Source of the DNA: Tuctoria greenei
Taxonomy: Eukaryota; Streptophyta; Magnoliopsida; Poales; Poaceae
NCBI GenBank assembly: GCA_036927565.1
Contig: JAYESD010000001.1
Span: 9,982,001-10,046,000, forward strand
Length of the DNA: 64,000 nucleotides
Direction of reading: 5' to 3'
The position numbers were made by a program, and so were the translations under genes. The notes beneath the pieces were generated by a model. It did not search any database. It saw only the letters and a program-made list of their open reading frames with translations, and was not told the DNA's origin. Each line of letters opens with the position of its first letter. Position 1 is the stretch's first letter. This document shows, piece by piece, positions 8,460 to 20,300 of the stretch.

Positions 8460-10734
8460 TTACAAACCTACCCCCTTAAAATGAATCTCGTCCTCGAGAT
8501 TTGACGTGAAAGAGATAAGATAGGGAAATTCCTTCTTGAGATCATCCTCTAGCTCCCAAGTTGCCTCTGATTCTGGTTGATGCTTCCATTGAACTTTGCA
8601 CCATCGAATCACCTTGTTCCTTGTGACTCTATCCTTGGTTTCCAAGATATTGACCGGTTGCTCGGCATAAGTCAAATCTGCCTCTAATTCCAATTCTTCC
8701 ATTGGCACTTGTTCTTCTGGTACCCTTAAACACTTCTTGAGCTGGGAAACATGAAAGACATCATGAACATCCGATAAGTGAGCTGGCATCTCCAACTTAT
8801 ATGCAACTTCTCCTCCTTTGTACAAAATCTTGAATGGTCCAATATAGCGAGGTGCTAGCTTTCCTCTCATGTTAAACCTCTTATGACCTCTCATTGGTGA
8901 CACCTTGAGGTAAACAAAATCTCCCACTTCAAAGGCTAGTTTCCTTCTCCTATTGTCCGCATAGCCTTTTTGCCTTGATTGAGCAGCTCTCAAATTGTCC
9001 CGAATAACCTGAACTTGTTCTTCAGCTTCTTGCAACATGTCATGTCCAAATACTTGATTCGCCCTTGTCTCATTCCAGAACAAAGGTGTCCTACACTTCC
9101 TTCCATGAAGTGCTTCATAGGGTGACATTTTCAATCTTGTTTGGTAACTATTGTTGTATGAAAACTCTGCATATGGCAAACTCTTGTCCCAACTTTTCCC
9201 ATGCTTCAAAGCACAAGCTCTTAACATATCCTCCAAAATCTGATTGGTCCTCTCAGTTTGTCCATCTGTTTGAGGGTGATATGCTGAGCTGAAATTCAAC
9301 CTTGTTCCGAATGCTTCATGCAATTTCTGCCAAAACCTGGAGGTAAATTGAGAACCTCTATCTTACACTATCTTCTTTGGAACTCCATGCAAACATATTA
9401 TTCTTCCCATATACAGTTCAACCAAATTCTCCCCATTAAAGGTAGTCTTGACAGGAATAAAGTGAGCTGACTTAGTTAACCGATCCATAATAACCCAAAT
9501 TGAGTCATAACTGGACTGGGTACGTGGCAATCCAACTATAAAGTCCATATCGATTTCTTCCCACTTCCATTCCGGAATCTTCAATGGTTGTAATAGTCCA
9601 GCTGGTCTTTGATGTCCCGCCTTCACTCGTTGGCACACATCACACAATGCTACATATTCAACTATGTCCTTTTTCATGCTAGCCCACCAATAACATATCT
9701 TTAAGTCCTTGTACATCTCCGTACAACCGAGATGAATTGAGTACGGCGAGTCATGTGCCTCTTTTAGTATTGTCTCCCGAATATGCTTCACATTAGGAAC
9801 GACAATCCTCTTTCCAAGCCATAAAGTACCATGTTCGTCTGCATCAAATCTGAATTCTCTCCCCTCTCGGGTCCTTTCCTTGATTTCGTGGATTTCCTCA
9901 TCCTTTGTTTGTGCTTCTCGAATTTCTTGCTCCAAGGTCAGATTTAACTCCATTATTCCCATCTTATTCACAAATCGAATATTCAACCGTTCAAACTCCT
10001 TGCATAGCTCGGATGGCAGCTCTAGAACTGTGAGCTGGTGACTTACTCCTTTTCTACTCAAAGCATCAGCCACTACATTGGCTTTTCCTGGGTGATAGTT
10101 GATTCCCACATCATAATCTTTGATGATCTCCAACCATCTTCGTTGTCTCAAATTCAGATCCGTTTGTGTGAAAATATACTTAAGACTCTTATGATTCATT
10201 TAAATTTCAAACCTATGTCCAAGGGTATAATGTCTCCAAATCTTCAATGCATGTACCACGGCTGCAAGTTCCAAGTCATGTGTTGGATAATTCTGCTCAT
10301 GTTTCTTCAATTGCCTCGATGCATATGCAACCACTTGTACTTCTTGTATCAATACACATCCAAGTCCTTGTCTTGATGAATCACAATAAATATCAAAGCT
10401 CTTGCTCACATCCGGCAATACCAAGACTGGGGCTGTTGTTAACCTTTTCTTGAACTCCTCAAAGCTCTCTTGACAAGCTTGAGTCCATTGGAAAGCTTTC
10501 CCTTTCATTAACAGTTCCATCATTGGCTTGGCTATTTTGGAAAAGTCCTTGATGAATCGACAGTAATATTTAGCCATTCCAAGAAAACTCCTTATCTTCT
10601 TGACATTCTGTGGGGGCTCCCATTTCAACACGTCCCTCACTTTATCGGGGTCAACCGATACTCCTCCTCCCCCCGAGATGATATGACCCAAAAATGACAC
10701 TTCTTTCAACCAAAATTGGCACTTGCTGAACTTG
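8460..10734 (-). pseudogene. pol: G1 pol, 3' part: end of RT, RNase H, integrase, chromodomain
   Basis: Read leftward from the T1 junction: RT thumb (KFSKCQFWLKEVSFLGHIIS), RNase H (FDIYCDSSRQGLGCVL with its first Asp; LELAAVVHALKIWRHY with Glu; DHKSLKYIF changed to MNHKSLKYIF), then the integrase HHCC region (HLGCTEMYKDL, CDVCQRVK). The integrase core follows (MDFIVGLP, DRGSQF, HPQTDGQTERTN, giving D-D-E). The C-terminus has the GPF motif (APRYIGPFKI) and a chromodomain-like tail (WCKVQWKHQPESEATWELED). In-frame stops: TAA at 10200-10202 (Tyr expected) and TAA at 9363-9365 (KKIV*DRGSQF, Ser expected). The frame ends at 8460-8462 in a TAA formed by the first bases of the 3' LTR. RT and integrase would act in the particle and nucleus. 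This copy is inactive. Confidence 0.9.
8465..8477 (-). promoter_or_regulatory. G1 polypurine tract
   Basis: AAGGGGGTAGGTT on the minus strand directly before the 3' LTR, the expected plus-strand primer. It is also coding: it gives the last residues (KGVGL) of the pol frame. Confidence 0.8.
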
Positions 10735-10739
10735 GCATA
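10735..10739. other. T1 target site duplication, left copy (GCATA)
   Basis: GCATA directly precedes the LTR start TGTCGGTACC and is repeated at 43964-43968 after the 3' LTR end CTCCGACA. This shows that 10740-43963 is one insertion event in the RT gene of G1. Confidence 0.95.
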
Positions 10740-11591
10740 TGTCGGTACCCTGCGTACCGTATACCCCTTGGGACTACAAAAAGACCAAAGGAACTTCACC
10801 TGTCTGGGTTGAATACATGCGAAGGCCCCACGTGTCATACGGGACCGGACCTGCCACCCATCTATGGTTAGTCCTGGTGTTGCCACGTGTATATAGCAAC
10901 CGGACCTACATCCCATGCATGGGATAGCTCCAGGCTAAACACTTGTGCGGCACCCCCAGACCTAACCCCCGACAGAGGAAAGCTCCGATACCGACACATG
11001 TACATCTACATCGGACCTACCCGTCCCAGACGGAAAGCTCTGATGCTGCCACGTGTCCAACCGTCGGACCTTCAGCCTCAACAATCAAACTGCTGGACCC
11101 CCAACGGCTCGGACCTTCAAGGGGCAATCAAAGACTTCGAGACCCGATTAAGTATCATTAATACCATATTAATGACACACTATCGAAAGGCTCTTAATAC
11201 TAGTAACGGCACTGTCAAGGCCCGTTACCATGCTATTAAGGCTAATTAACCTTATTAATTGTGTATTAAGCATCAGTAACCGCCAGGGACACATGTCGGG
11301 CCAGGCTAACGGTGTAACGACCACTCCTTGTATTATAAAAGGACTGGTCGACGATACACAGGGGACGACTCTTTTGAACTCTGAGACCTCTCCCATACAC
11401 ATCTTTGATACCCAATACAACAATTACACACCCCGTGGAGTAGGGTATTACGCTCAGGCGGCCCGAACCACGTAAATCCTTGTGTCTATTTCCCATCGTC
11501 TTTTGAATCTCTGCGCACCCAATACCGAACTACAAACTTTGTGGGCTACCAACGGTAGTACCGGGACAATTGCCAGAACCAAACTCCGACA
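10740..11591 (+). repeat. T1 5' LTR
   Basis: Begins TGTCGGTACC, ends CTCCGACA. U3 contains a tandem repeat of about 55 bp: CANNTG boxes at 10829, 10884, 10940, 10995 and 11050 (CACGTG, CACGTG, CACTTG, CACATG, CACGTG), with AGCTCC-like boxes at 10925, 10981 and 11036 and GGACCT-like boxes between them. The TATA box is at 11334-11340. After it comes GTGGAGTAGGGTATTACGCT, a block conserved in the T2 LTR and the T0 fragment. Confidence 0.92.
11334..11340 (+). promoter_or_regulatory. T1 LTR TATA box
   Basis: TATAAAA within TTGTATTATAAAAGGACTGG. The same box occurs in the 3' LTR (43706-43712). Confidence 0.7.
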
Positions 11592-11612
11592 GTTGGCGCG
11601 CTAGGTAAGGGC
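11592..11612 (+). promoter_or_regulatory. T1 primer binding site
   Basis: Directly after the LTR: GTTGGCGCGCTAGGTAAGGG. TTGGCGCGCYAGGTAGGGG-type sites are usual in grass Tat elements and are not the iMet site used by the other families here. I do not assign the tRNA. Confidence 0.7.
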
Positions 11613-11627
11613 GCCCGAGATTCGAAG

Positions 11628-13010
11628 ATGGTGAACTCTGCTGTTGGATCGTCCAACGGCAACCCTGCAGTGCAACCTGCTGGTGACAATCCCTCCAATG
11701 TGCAGCAGCCAGCAGGTGCAGCGGCTCCAGCAGGAGTCATGCCTCCACCACCATCGTCCGCACTAGCAAATCAAGCTGGACAGCGAGACGTGTCATCTGT
11801 GTCGATCATGGCATCAGCTAACAACAACCCTGAACACGCGCTCCATATAGCGCGTGCTCTTCTCCAACGCCCACCACCTCCAGATGCATCCCAGGGTGCA
11901 ATGGAGCAGTGGAGGTCTAATGTAGAACATTTGGTTGCAGCAGCAGCAGATCGTATCAGCAACCAAGGTCCTCCCCCCTCATGGCGGGCCCCATCGCAGC
12001 ATCAGACCGTCTCTGGCAGACTTGGTCCGCACGCTTCCCAGCATAGGAGGCGTGTTGTGTCTCAACAAGCAGCATCGCTGCCTCCCGGAGCGCCACACAC
12101 CCATACGGTAACCAGGCTTTCAACTCACGACCACCGGGCGGAGCTTGATCGCCGTTACCGTCAACAGGACGGCCGTGTCCATATCGAGCGCGCTTGTGAA
12201 AGGCGAGAAGCTTGGGACAGTCCTGCTCCTGAGGGAGTAGGAGGGGGTTGTTCTGTCGTAGCCATGCACCTACGCATGGTCAATTGGCCACAAAAGTTTT
12301 GGCCTCACCTGCCAGAGAAATTTGATGGGACTGTTAATCCCGCTGAGTTTCTCCAGATTTACTCCACTGCAACCCTCGCGGCCAGGGGCAACGAGGCTGT
12401 AATGGCCAACTATTTCCCTATGGCTTTGACTGGGACCGCCAGGTCCTGGTTCATGAGCCTTCCACCCGACTCCATCAACAGTTGGGCGGAATTGTGCCAA
12501 CAGTTCACCGCCAATTTCGGGAGTTCATACACCCGACCAGGCACCGAACTGGACCTTTTTGCTGTCAAGTAGAAGAGGGGAGAGTCCTTGCAATCCTTCA
12601 TCCAGAAGTTCTCCCAGGTACGAAACACTATTCCTTCTATCTCTAGCGTCTCTGTTATTGTGGCATTTAGACAGGGCGTACGAGACAAGAAGATACTGGA
12701 GAAGCTGGCGACCAAGGAGATCACTAGTGTCACGGAGCTCTTCAGCTTGGCAGACAAATGCGCCAAAGCTGCGGAGGGCCGTGAAATGCACTCCCAACCA
12801 CCTTCGGAGGACAATAAAAATCCTCTAAGGTTGAAGCCACTACCTCCGGGAGTGGTAAGAAGAAGAAAAAGTCCAACGACAAAAAAAAGTCGTTGGCCGG
12901 CACACCTACGGCCGCTGCTGCGGGCAGCTCTGGGTGGTCGAGGGCCACTCCCCGAGAAACGACCTCGTCCGTCATCTGAAGATGGTGGCAGCTCCAAGAT
13001 GTGGTGTCCT
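11628..13010 (+). pseudogene. gag: T1 gag, N-terminal and capsid part, interrupted by C1
   Basis: The ATG at 11628 (ATGGTGAACTCT) opens 36 bases past the LTR. The first 200 residues are Ala/Pro/Gln-rich and variable. The retrotransposon gag domain follows at about residues 215-310 (WPHLPEKFDGTVNPAEFL, ALTGTARSWFMSLPPDSI). A TAG at 12570-12572 replaces the Gln expected in VKQKRGESL; the same frame continues (SLQSFIQKFSQVRNTIP), then shifts near 12820. The end (SSKMWCP) is the start of the gag zinc-knuckle-like motif. C1 inserted here after GTCCT, and the motif resumes at 23292. Confidence 0.9.
13006..13010. other. C1 target site duplication, left copy (GTCCT)
   Basis: GTCCT precedes the C1 LTR and recurs at 23292-23296 right after its 3' LTR. 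Removing C1 plus one copy restores the T1 gag frame across the junction. Confidence 0.95.
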
Positions 13011-13106
13011 TGTAAGACCTATGTGTGCTGAATACATTGGCTTGTAGTGAATACACTTGGCTTTGATGATAAAAGTTTTAAATATCACCAAAACACCTTT
13101 TTATCA

Positions 13107-13460
13107 AGGTCCGACTCTAGCTCCGAGCTACAGCAAGGTCCGACGGTAGGTTCGGCTTGTTTTGTGTAGCTCCAGCTATGTTTGAAGCTAGGTCCGACTT
13201 CTTGGTAAGATCCAACTAGCTTTGGTTAGCTCCGGTGAGCTTTATCTTTAGCTCCGGCATATATTTGATAGCTCCGGAATGCTTTTGCTAAGCTCTGACG
13301 TACTTTGTCTAGCTCCGATTTTGGGTTGACTAGTTTTGACTAGTTTTTGGTAAGCTTCGGTGATAGGATATACTAGTTTTGGTAAGCTCCGGCAGGTGCT
13401 TCATTGTACTAGTTTTGGTAAGCTCTGGCTCAAGGTCCGGGTTGCTCTGGCAAGGTCCAG
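13107..13460 (+). repeat. AGCTCCGG/AGGTCCGG box array in U3 of the C1 LTR
   Basis: Boxes start at about 13107, 13119, 13135, 13148, 13168, 13189, 13208, 13228, 13250, 13270, 13291, 13311, 13353, 13385, 13421, 13433 and 13453. From 13148 to 13311 the step is 19-22 bp throughout. All share the core TCCG or a one-base variant. The 3' LTR has the same array near 21571-21920. The C2 LTRs keep only a short version (about 29020-29130). Confidence 0.85.
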
Positions 13461-14232
13461 AACTTGACCGAAGTGCTTCTGCTTTTCATTTGCAATGTTT
13501 CGTACTTGCTTTACATTGTTGGAAAGATTGCTTAGTATTCATTTGCTAAGTTTTTGGTGCGTTTTGGATGATATGGATGATATCATGTTACTATGGTTTT
13601 GCAACATGCTTATGTGAGGTTCTCACGTAAGGTGTTGTGTTTGGAACTAACTTGAGTCAAGTCGAGGACTTGGGCTCGTATGGATTGGTTGTTTATTCAT
13701 GTGCAGGTGTTGCTTGAGTTCAAGTCATGGCTGGTGACGGGATCCATTGGACTAGTCTCAGGTAGGAGATGAGGTTCCAACAACCAAGTTCGGGAGGAAC
13801 TGTGGTTGAGCTGATCAGGAGGTCGCGCAGGATGATTGAATCAAGGGCGGTGCATATGAAGGTTACTGGACGTCGAAGGAAGATGTTTGCACGTATGCAT
13901 GCGGTGCATGACGTGCCAACATGATTCCGAAGATGGTTTATGGATGGGAAGATCTGGTTGGAAGGATCGGATCATACCAGTTGATGACTTTGGCTGTGGC
14001 GGAGTCGGTTATGGCTCGGTATGGAAAGTATCGAGTTGGTTATGATAGGATTTCGTGTGGGTCACGAATTTGAGTTGTTTAGGAATGTGGGATACGTTCC
14101 TAAGATGTTTGGAAGTCTTAAGATTGCTTCTATCTGCGTATAGAAGAATCTTGAGCAGTTATGGAAAGTTAGGATTCGTGATCTGAGTAGGATTGGAGTC
14201 CTAGTTGATATTGGGTTGGCCTAAGGGCTGGT

Positions 14233-14240
14233 TATATAAG
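14233..14240 (+). promoter_or_regulatory. C1 LTR TATA box
   Basis: TATATAAG before CAAGGGAGCCC. Kept in the C1 3' LTR (22671-22678) and the C2 5' LTR (29911-29918). Confidence 0.7.
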
Positions 14241-14852
14241 CAAGGGAGCCCAGCGCTCGTGGTATAAGACTTTGGGGGCTGTTCCTCTTGTGTTCTATTG
14301 AATAAAATTCGTAGTTTGAAGGAACTTTTGTGCCTTGTTCGTCCGACTTGTTCCAGACAAGTTTTACTCGTCGAGTTTCTGGACAGCACTACCTTTCATT
14401 GGTGGTTTTATCATAACTCGAGTTTTACAGATCCAATCGACGTGATTCTTTTTCAGTTGTCTTCACAACTTGATTATCTATCATATGTAAAAATTTCACG
14501 GTCATTGGATTTGTGGTTTCTGATCTACACGAGTTTCTTTGCAGCATTCCAGAACTGTTTTTTTCTCGGATAGGACAGATTGACCTTTGTTTGATCTTTC
14601 GATCATAACTTGAGTTTTTATCGTCGTATTTGAGTAATTTTTTTTGTGTTGTCTTTGTGACTTGCTTCTATCTTATATCTATCACTTTTGTCACGGTGAA
14701 ACACCTTTAAAATTAGTCTCACACACGATTTCTTTACAAATCGTTTTTCTGCCGAAAGGGTTTGGGGTTTAATTGTTTCCGCTGCGTAAGATTTTTAAAT
14801 CTACCATTCACCCCCCTCTGGTAGCTTTTCACGTGCTCTTCGATCCTACAAT

Positions 14853-14864
14853 TGGTATCAGAGC
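14853..14864 (+). promoter_or_regulatory. C1 primer binding site (tRNA-iMet type)
   Basis: TGGTATCAGAGC two bases after the LTR, continuing CACGG. Confidence 0.9.
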
Positions 14865-14912
14865 CACGGTGCTCTAATCTTTGTGATTTGCACGTGTTTT
14901 TGACTAATCATC

Positions 14913-17303
14913 ATGGAGAAGTACTCTGCCAAACCTTGTGTGTTTGCTGGTATTGATTTTCAGGTTTGGAAGGCACACATGGAGGCTTTCATCCAGGCAC
15001 AAGGCTTTGCAATATGGGAGAAGGTGTATAAGCCTTATGAAGTGCCACCTAATGATCAAGTCACGGCCACAAACCTACAGGACGTCAACAACAACAACGA
15101 AGCCCGAAACTTGATCATCCAAGGACTCACTCAAAGCGACTTTGATCGTGTCGTGCACCTCCGATCAGCATACGATGTTTGGAGAGCTCTCTGTGATTAT
15201 CATGAAGGATCCAACACAATCAAGGAGGTAAAACAAGATATGTTCAAAAAGGAATATATGCGTTTTAAGATGCAACCAGGTGAGTCTATCGATGACCTCT
15301 TTGCTCGTTTCAATAAAATTCTCAGCAACTTACGTAGTGTCAATGTTAATTTTTCTGATGCTGAGAATGCTAGACAACTTCTTAGTGCATTAGATATGTC
15401 AATTTGGGAGATGAAAGTCACATCTATTCGTGAATCAATTGTCATGAGTTCTCTTACATTAGATGTACTTTATTCTAAACTAAAAACTCATGAAATTGAC
15501 ATCCTAGCACGTAAGAACCCAAATAAGTCTATTGCATTTGTTTCACAACGTGATATGTCTAGCTCCGGCCAATCATCATCTTGCAATTCTCTTGCTTTAT
15601 TGTCCTCACTAACCCTGGAGCAGATCGAAGAATTTCCAGAAGAGGAGTTGGCACTCATCTCTACTAGATTCTCAAAAGCATTGCAAAATGTGAGAACTAG
15701 AAGGAGAGGAAGCTCCGGACCTCAACGTTGTTATGAATGTGGTAAAACAGGACACTTTCGTACAGAATGCCCTAACCTTTCAGGTCCGACCACCCGGGAA
15801 GAAAAACAAAGCAAGGTCCGGACCTCCTTTGAAAATTCCAACAAAAAGAAAAAGAAGGGTACCATAGGACGCAAGATGATTAACAGCTTCATCACCGCAC
15901 TTCAAGAACTTAGTTTAAGTGATGTAGACTTTGAAAGTGATGAAGATGATGACGATCTGGCCAACTTATGCTTCATGGCGGGCAAAACAAGATCAAGATC
16001 AAGTCAGGAGGATGCAGAACACAACAGTGAAGACGATGAGGTATGTTCTACCTGCAATGAAATGTGTGATGCTATTTCTCGTGCAACTATTATTGTCAAG
16101 AAAAAGGACAAAAAGCTTAGGGATAATGCTGCTAAAATTGAATCCTTAGAATCTTAAATTAACCGTTTAAAAACTTTGATTCCTAGTGATGATGCATGTC
16201 CCTCATGTGACTTAATATATGAACAATTGTCCTCATTAAGAAGTGCGCACACCTCCACACTTGATAAACTTGAACTTGAAATTGAAAAGAACAAAAAGCT
16301 TGCTACACATATTATTGGAAACTTAAAAGATGCTTCTTGTTCTACAATTGATTTTCATTGTTCTAGTTGTGATGATCTTAATAAAAATCTGCAAGATGCT
16401 ATGAATGAAATTTCTATATTGAACAATGCTTTACGTTCTCATGAAGTTAAATTTTGTTCCAATTGCAAACTAAAAGGAAAAACTTCATGTGAAAATTGCC
16501 TTGATCTGTCCAATAAACTTGACAACATGCATAGGACATTAGATCAGTTTTGTAATGGGAATAAGAACCTAAACTTGCTGCTGAATTCTTCCAAGTCTTG
16601 CAATAATAAAACTGGTTTAGGTTTTGATTCTCATGCTCATGCTAAGGCACATCCACCTAAAATTGTAAAGTCATTAGGAAGTGGTTTGGTTCAAACAGTT
16701 CCTAAACAAAAAGGAATGGTTTTCAAATCTGCAGGAGTGTTGCCTCATTCGGTTTCAAATAAAAATATTGCTTGCTCATCTAGACATGAACACAAAGTTA
16801 AATTTCATTGTACCTTCTGTGGTAGAGATGGTCATGTCATAGATTTTTGTTATAGACTAGCTAAACAACAAAAAAGGGAAAGAATGGTTGCTAGATCTCA
16901 TAACTTTCATGCATTTAGAAAAACACAACCTGCTTTAGTGAGTCAAAAATTTGAAAAGGTAGCTTCCGGACCTTCTGGTAAGAAATCCGCAAAAGAAGCT
17001 CCGATAGTTCCGATAGCTCCGAGAGCTCCCGGACCTTCTGTTGTTTCCTTCGGAACTTCAGCTTTTGTTTTCGGAGCTTCAGCCTTGTCTTTTGGAACTG
17101 CTGCTTTTACCTCCGGAGCTATTGGTTCTTGTGCTAAAAGAGTTAAGAATAGAAAACCTCAAACTTTGACATATAAACCTGCTGTTTTATCTCAGCTTTT
17201 GCGTGTTTTTCCTACTGCACATCGTGTGACTCGGTACTGGATACCTAAATGCCTTTTGACTAACCCCAGTATTGAGTCATCGACGTATTGTGCTTCTATG
17301 TAG
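14913..17303 (+). pseudogene. gag: C1 gag region with two zinc knuckles, one internal stop
   Basis: The ATG at 14913 (ATGGAGAAGTAC) opens a 797-codon stretch to the TAG at 17301-17303. Residues 1-200 form the DUF4219/UBN2 Copia gag region (VWKAHMEAFIQAQGFAIWEK, VWRALCDYHEGSNTIKEVK). A CCHC knuckle lies near residue 270 (CYECGKTGHFRTEC), then a Lys- and acid-rich stretch, a coiled coil, a Cys-rich part, and a second CCHC-like knuckle near residue 635 (CTFCGRDGHVIDFC). A TAA at 16155-16157 interrupts LESLES*INRLK, where C2 reads Glu. The part after the second knuckle has several TCCGGA-rich codons (Ser-Gly, Ala-Pro runs). Confidence 0.9.
17301..17303 (+). other. In-frame TAG between gag and protease of C1, shared with C2
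   Basis: CTTCTATGTAGGTTACACG. The reading frame is open before (TYCASM) and after (VTRLRK, then the protease motif). The same TAG in the same context is at 32804-32806 in C2. Confidence 0.85.
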
Positions 17304-20300
17304 GTTACACGTTTGAGGAAGGTGAACATTTGGATTGTGGATTCAGGTTGCTCACGCCACATGACCGGTAACAAAGATTGGTTCTCCTCCCTCTCTTTTG
17401 TGTCACGTGTAGAAAATGTTACTTTTGCCGATAATTCTTCAACTCCTATAATTGCTAAGGGTTCGGTTAGAGTAAATGATCACTACACTTTGAAGGATGT
17501 GGCACTTGTCAAAAATTTGAAATACAATTTGCTTTCTGTTGCACAATTGCTAGATGAAAATCTAGAAATTATTTTTAATAAAAACTGCTGCAAAGTTGTA
17601 GGTTCAAATAGTGAGCTTATTTTTAACATGTCTCGGTTTGGAAGAGTTTTTAAAGCTGATTTTGATATGTCTTCCTCTAAGCATATGTGTCTAGTTGCTA
17701 ATGATTCAAAGGACTTATATTTTTGGCATCGTAGACTTGGTCACGTAGGCTTTGATCACCTAACGCGTGTTAGTGCTCTTGATCGCATACGTGGGCTGCC
17801 TAAGCTTAAAGGGGACAAAGAAATTGTGTGCTCTTCTTGTAGACATGCTAAGATGGTTGCAGGTTCACATACTCCTCTCACAATGATCATGTCAACTGAA
17901 CCATGTCAACTTTTGCATCTTGACACCGTAGGACCTTCACGTGTTCAATCCTTCGTAGGTAAATGGTATGTTCTTGTTATTGTTGATGATTATTCTAGAT
18001 ACTCTTGGGTTTACTTTATGGCATCTAAGAATGAAGTTTTTAGTCACTTTAGAACTTTATTTCTTAGATTATCAATTGATCACCCAGGATCATTAAAAGC
18101 AATTAGAAGTGATAATGGAACTGTATTTAAAAATCAATCTTTTAATCACTTTTGTGCTGAAAATAGAATAGATCATCAATTCTCTTCACCATATGTACCT
18201 CAACGAAACGGTGTTGTAGAAAGAAAGAACAAAACCTTAGTTGAGATGGCTAGGACTATGCTTGATGAATATCAAACTCCTAGGAAATTTTGGGCTGATG
18301 CGTTAGCAACCGCTTGTTATGTCTCAAATCGTGTTTTCTTGCGTGCTAAGCTATGTAAAACACCATATGAGCTCCGGTTTGGACATAGGCCTAGTGTTAC
18401 ACACTTTCGGGTCTTTGGTTGCAAATGCTTTGTTAAGAAACATGGTAATCTTGATAAATTTGAACCTAGATCCATTGATGGCATGTTTCTTGGTTATCCA
18501 TCTCATACTAGAGGCTATCGTGTGCTTTTACTTGACACTAACAAAATTGTGGAGACTTGTGAAGTGTCTTTTGATGAAGCTAGCCCAGGTACTAGCTCCG
18601 GTGTTGCAGGACCAGATCCGTATCCTCAGGGGGAGGGTATTTTCGAAGATGAAGAAGAGCCGGTGATCCTGCCTAGTAGTTTCGAAGTTGACACGTGTCC
18701 AGCCCCGGACATTGAACAAGCTCCGACTATCACCTATGCTGGTCCTGATCGTCCACAAGTCACAAGCTCATCAATCTACGATGAACCTAATGAAGAAGAA
18801 GCTTGTGAGACATCTGTTCCCTTACGGTTTTACAAAGATCATCCCCCACAACAGATGATTGGAAGCTTGCACGAACGAGTCACACGGTCCAGGTTTTGCG
18901 ATCCAAACTCTCATGCTCATTCTGCTTTTGTTGCTTCTTTTGAACCCAAAGATATATCACACGCACTCACTAATGAATCTTGGATTATTGCCATGCAAGA
19001 AGAGTTAGAAAATTTTGAAAGAAATAATGTTTGGAAACTTGTACCTCCACCTCAATGTCACACTTTATTTGGAACTAAATGGGTATGTAAAAATAAACAA
19101 AGTGAGTATGGGGTTGTGGTTAGAAATAAGGCTAGGTTGGTTTCTCAAGGTTTCACTCAAGTTGAAGGTCTAGATTTTGATGAAACTTTTGCTCCTGTAG
19201 CTAGATTAGAAGCCATAAGAATTTTGTTAGCTTTTGCAGCATCTAAAGGTTTTAAGCTATATCAAATGGATGTTAAAAGTGCTTTTCTTAATGGCTACAT
19301 AGATGAGGAGGTTTATGTCAAACAACCACCGGGTTTTGAAAATCCAGATTTTCCTAATCATGTTTACAAACTGTCCAAAGCCTTATATGGTCTCAAACAA
19401 GCCCCTAGAGCATGGTATGATAGGTTAAAAACATTCTTACTTGAAAAGGGGTTTACCATGGGCAAGGTTGATAAAACTCTTTTTGTGCTTAAACATGGCA
19501 ATGATTCATTATTCGTTCAAGTGTATGTGGATGATATTATCTTTGGTTGTGCTTCTCATGATCTTGTGTCCAAGTTTTCAGCAATGAAGAGTTCCGAATT
19601 TGAAATGAGTATGATGGGTAAACTCACTTACTTTTTGGGGCTGCAAATCAAGCAAACCAAGGAGGGTACCTTTGTGCATCAAACAAAGTATATCAAAGAC
19701 CTCCTAAGGCGCTTCAACATGGACAAAAGCAAGCCTCTTCGGACACCAATGGGAACAGCAACAACACTTGAACTTGATGAAGCTGGTGAGTGGATAAAAA
19801 AGAATATAGAAGCATGATCGGATCACTTTTGTACCTCACGGCATCAAGACTGGACATACAATTCAGCGTATGTCTTTGTGCACGGTTTCAAGCTTCCCCA
19901 CGTGTTTCACATCGTCAGGCCGTCAAAAGGATTCTCAGGTACTTACATGGAACTCAAGAATTTGGCATTTTTCTTCTTTCTTCCTCAACCATTACTTTGA
20001 AAGCTTTTTCGGATGCTGATTTTGGGGGTTGTAGGATTGATAGGAAAAGTACTTCCAGTGCTTGTCATTTTCTTGGTAATTCTCTTGTTGCTTGGTCCTC
20101 TAGAAAACAAAATTCAGTTGCACAATCCACAATTGAATCTGAATATGTAGCTGCTGCTAGTGCTTGCTCACAAATTCTTTGGATTGTTCAAACACTTAAG
20201 GACTATGGGGTTGATCTAGATAGTGTTCCACTGTTCTGTGATAACACTAGTGCCATTTGCATTGCTAAAAACCCTATGCAACATTCTAGAACTAAGCACA

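Larger units (their letters stand above)
5640..8464 (-). repeat. G1 3' LTR (complete, 2,825 bp)
   Basis: In LTR sense it begins TGTAACACCCTCATTTTC and ends CCGGGTGTCACA. Its ends are defined by the polypurine tract at 8465-8477 and the tandem repeats left of 5640. It has a palindrome array in U3 (7998-8334), a TATA box (7823-7829) and a basic-peptide-like but ATG-less open stretch just downstream. It is the reference copy for L0, L1, E2 and L4. Confidence 0.9.
13011..14850 (+). repeat. C1 5' LTR (1,840 bp)
   Basis: Begins TGTAAGACCTATGTG, ends CGATCCTACA. It has an array of AGCTCCGG/AGGTCCGG boxes at 13107-13460 in U3 and a TATA box at 14233-14240 (TATATAAG). Compared with the 3' LTR it has scattered substitutions; the 3' copy lacks about 20 bases near 22570. 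Confidence 0.95.

Noticed and set aside
10200..10916. 238-residue frame joining T1 LTR and G1 RT
   Set aside because: An artificial fusion across the T1 insertion point at 10740; only the part left of 10734 is pol.
13732..14570. Short frames in the C1 LTR, repeated at 22187-23011 and 37491-38325
   Set aside because: They repeat because LTRs repeat; they lie across the promoter and have no domain or conserved codon pattern.
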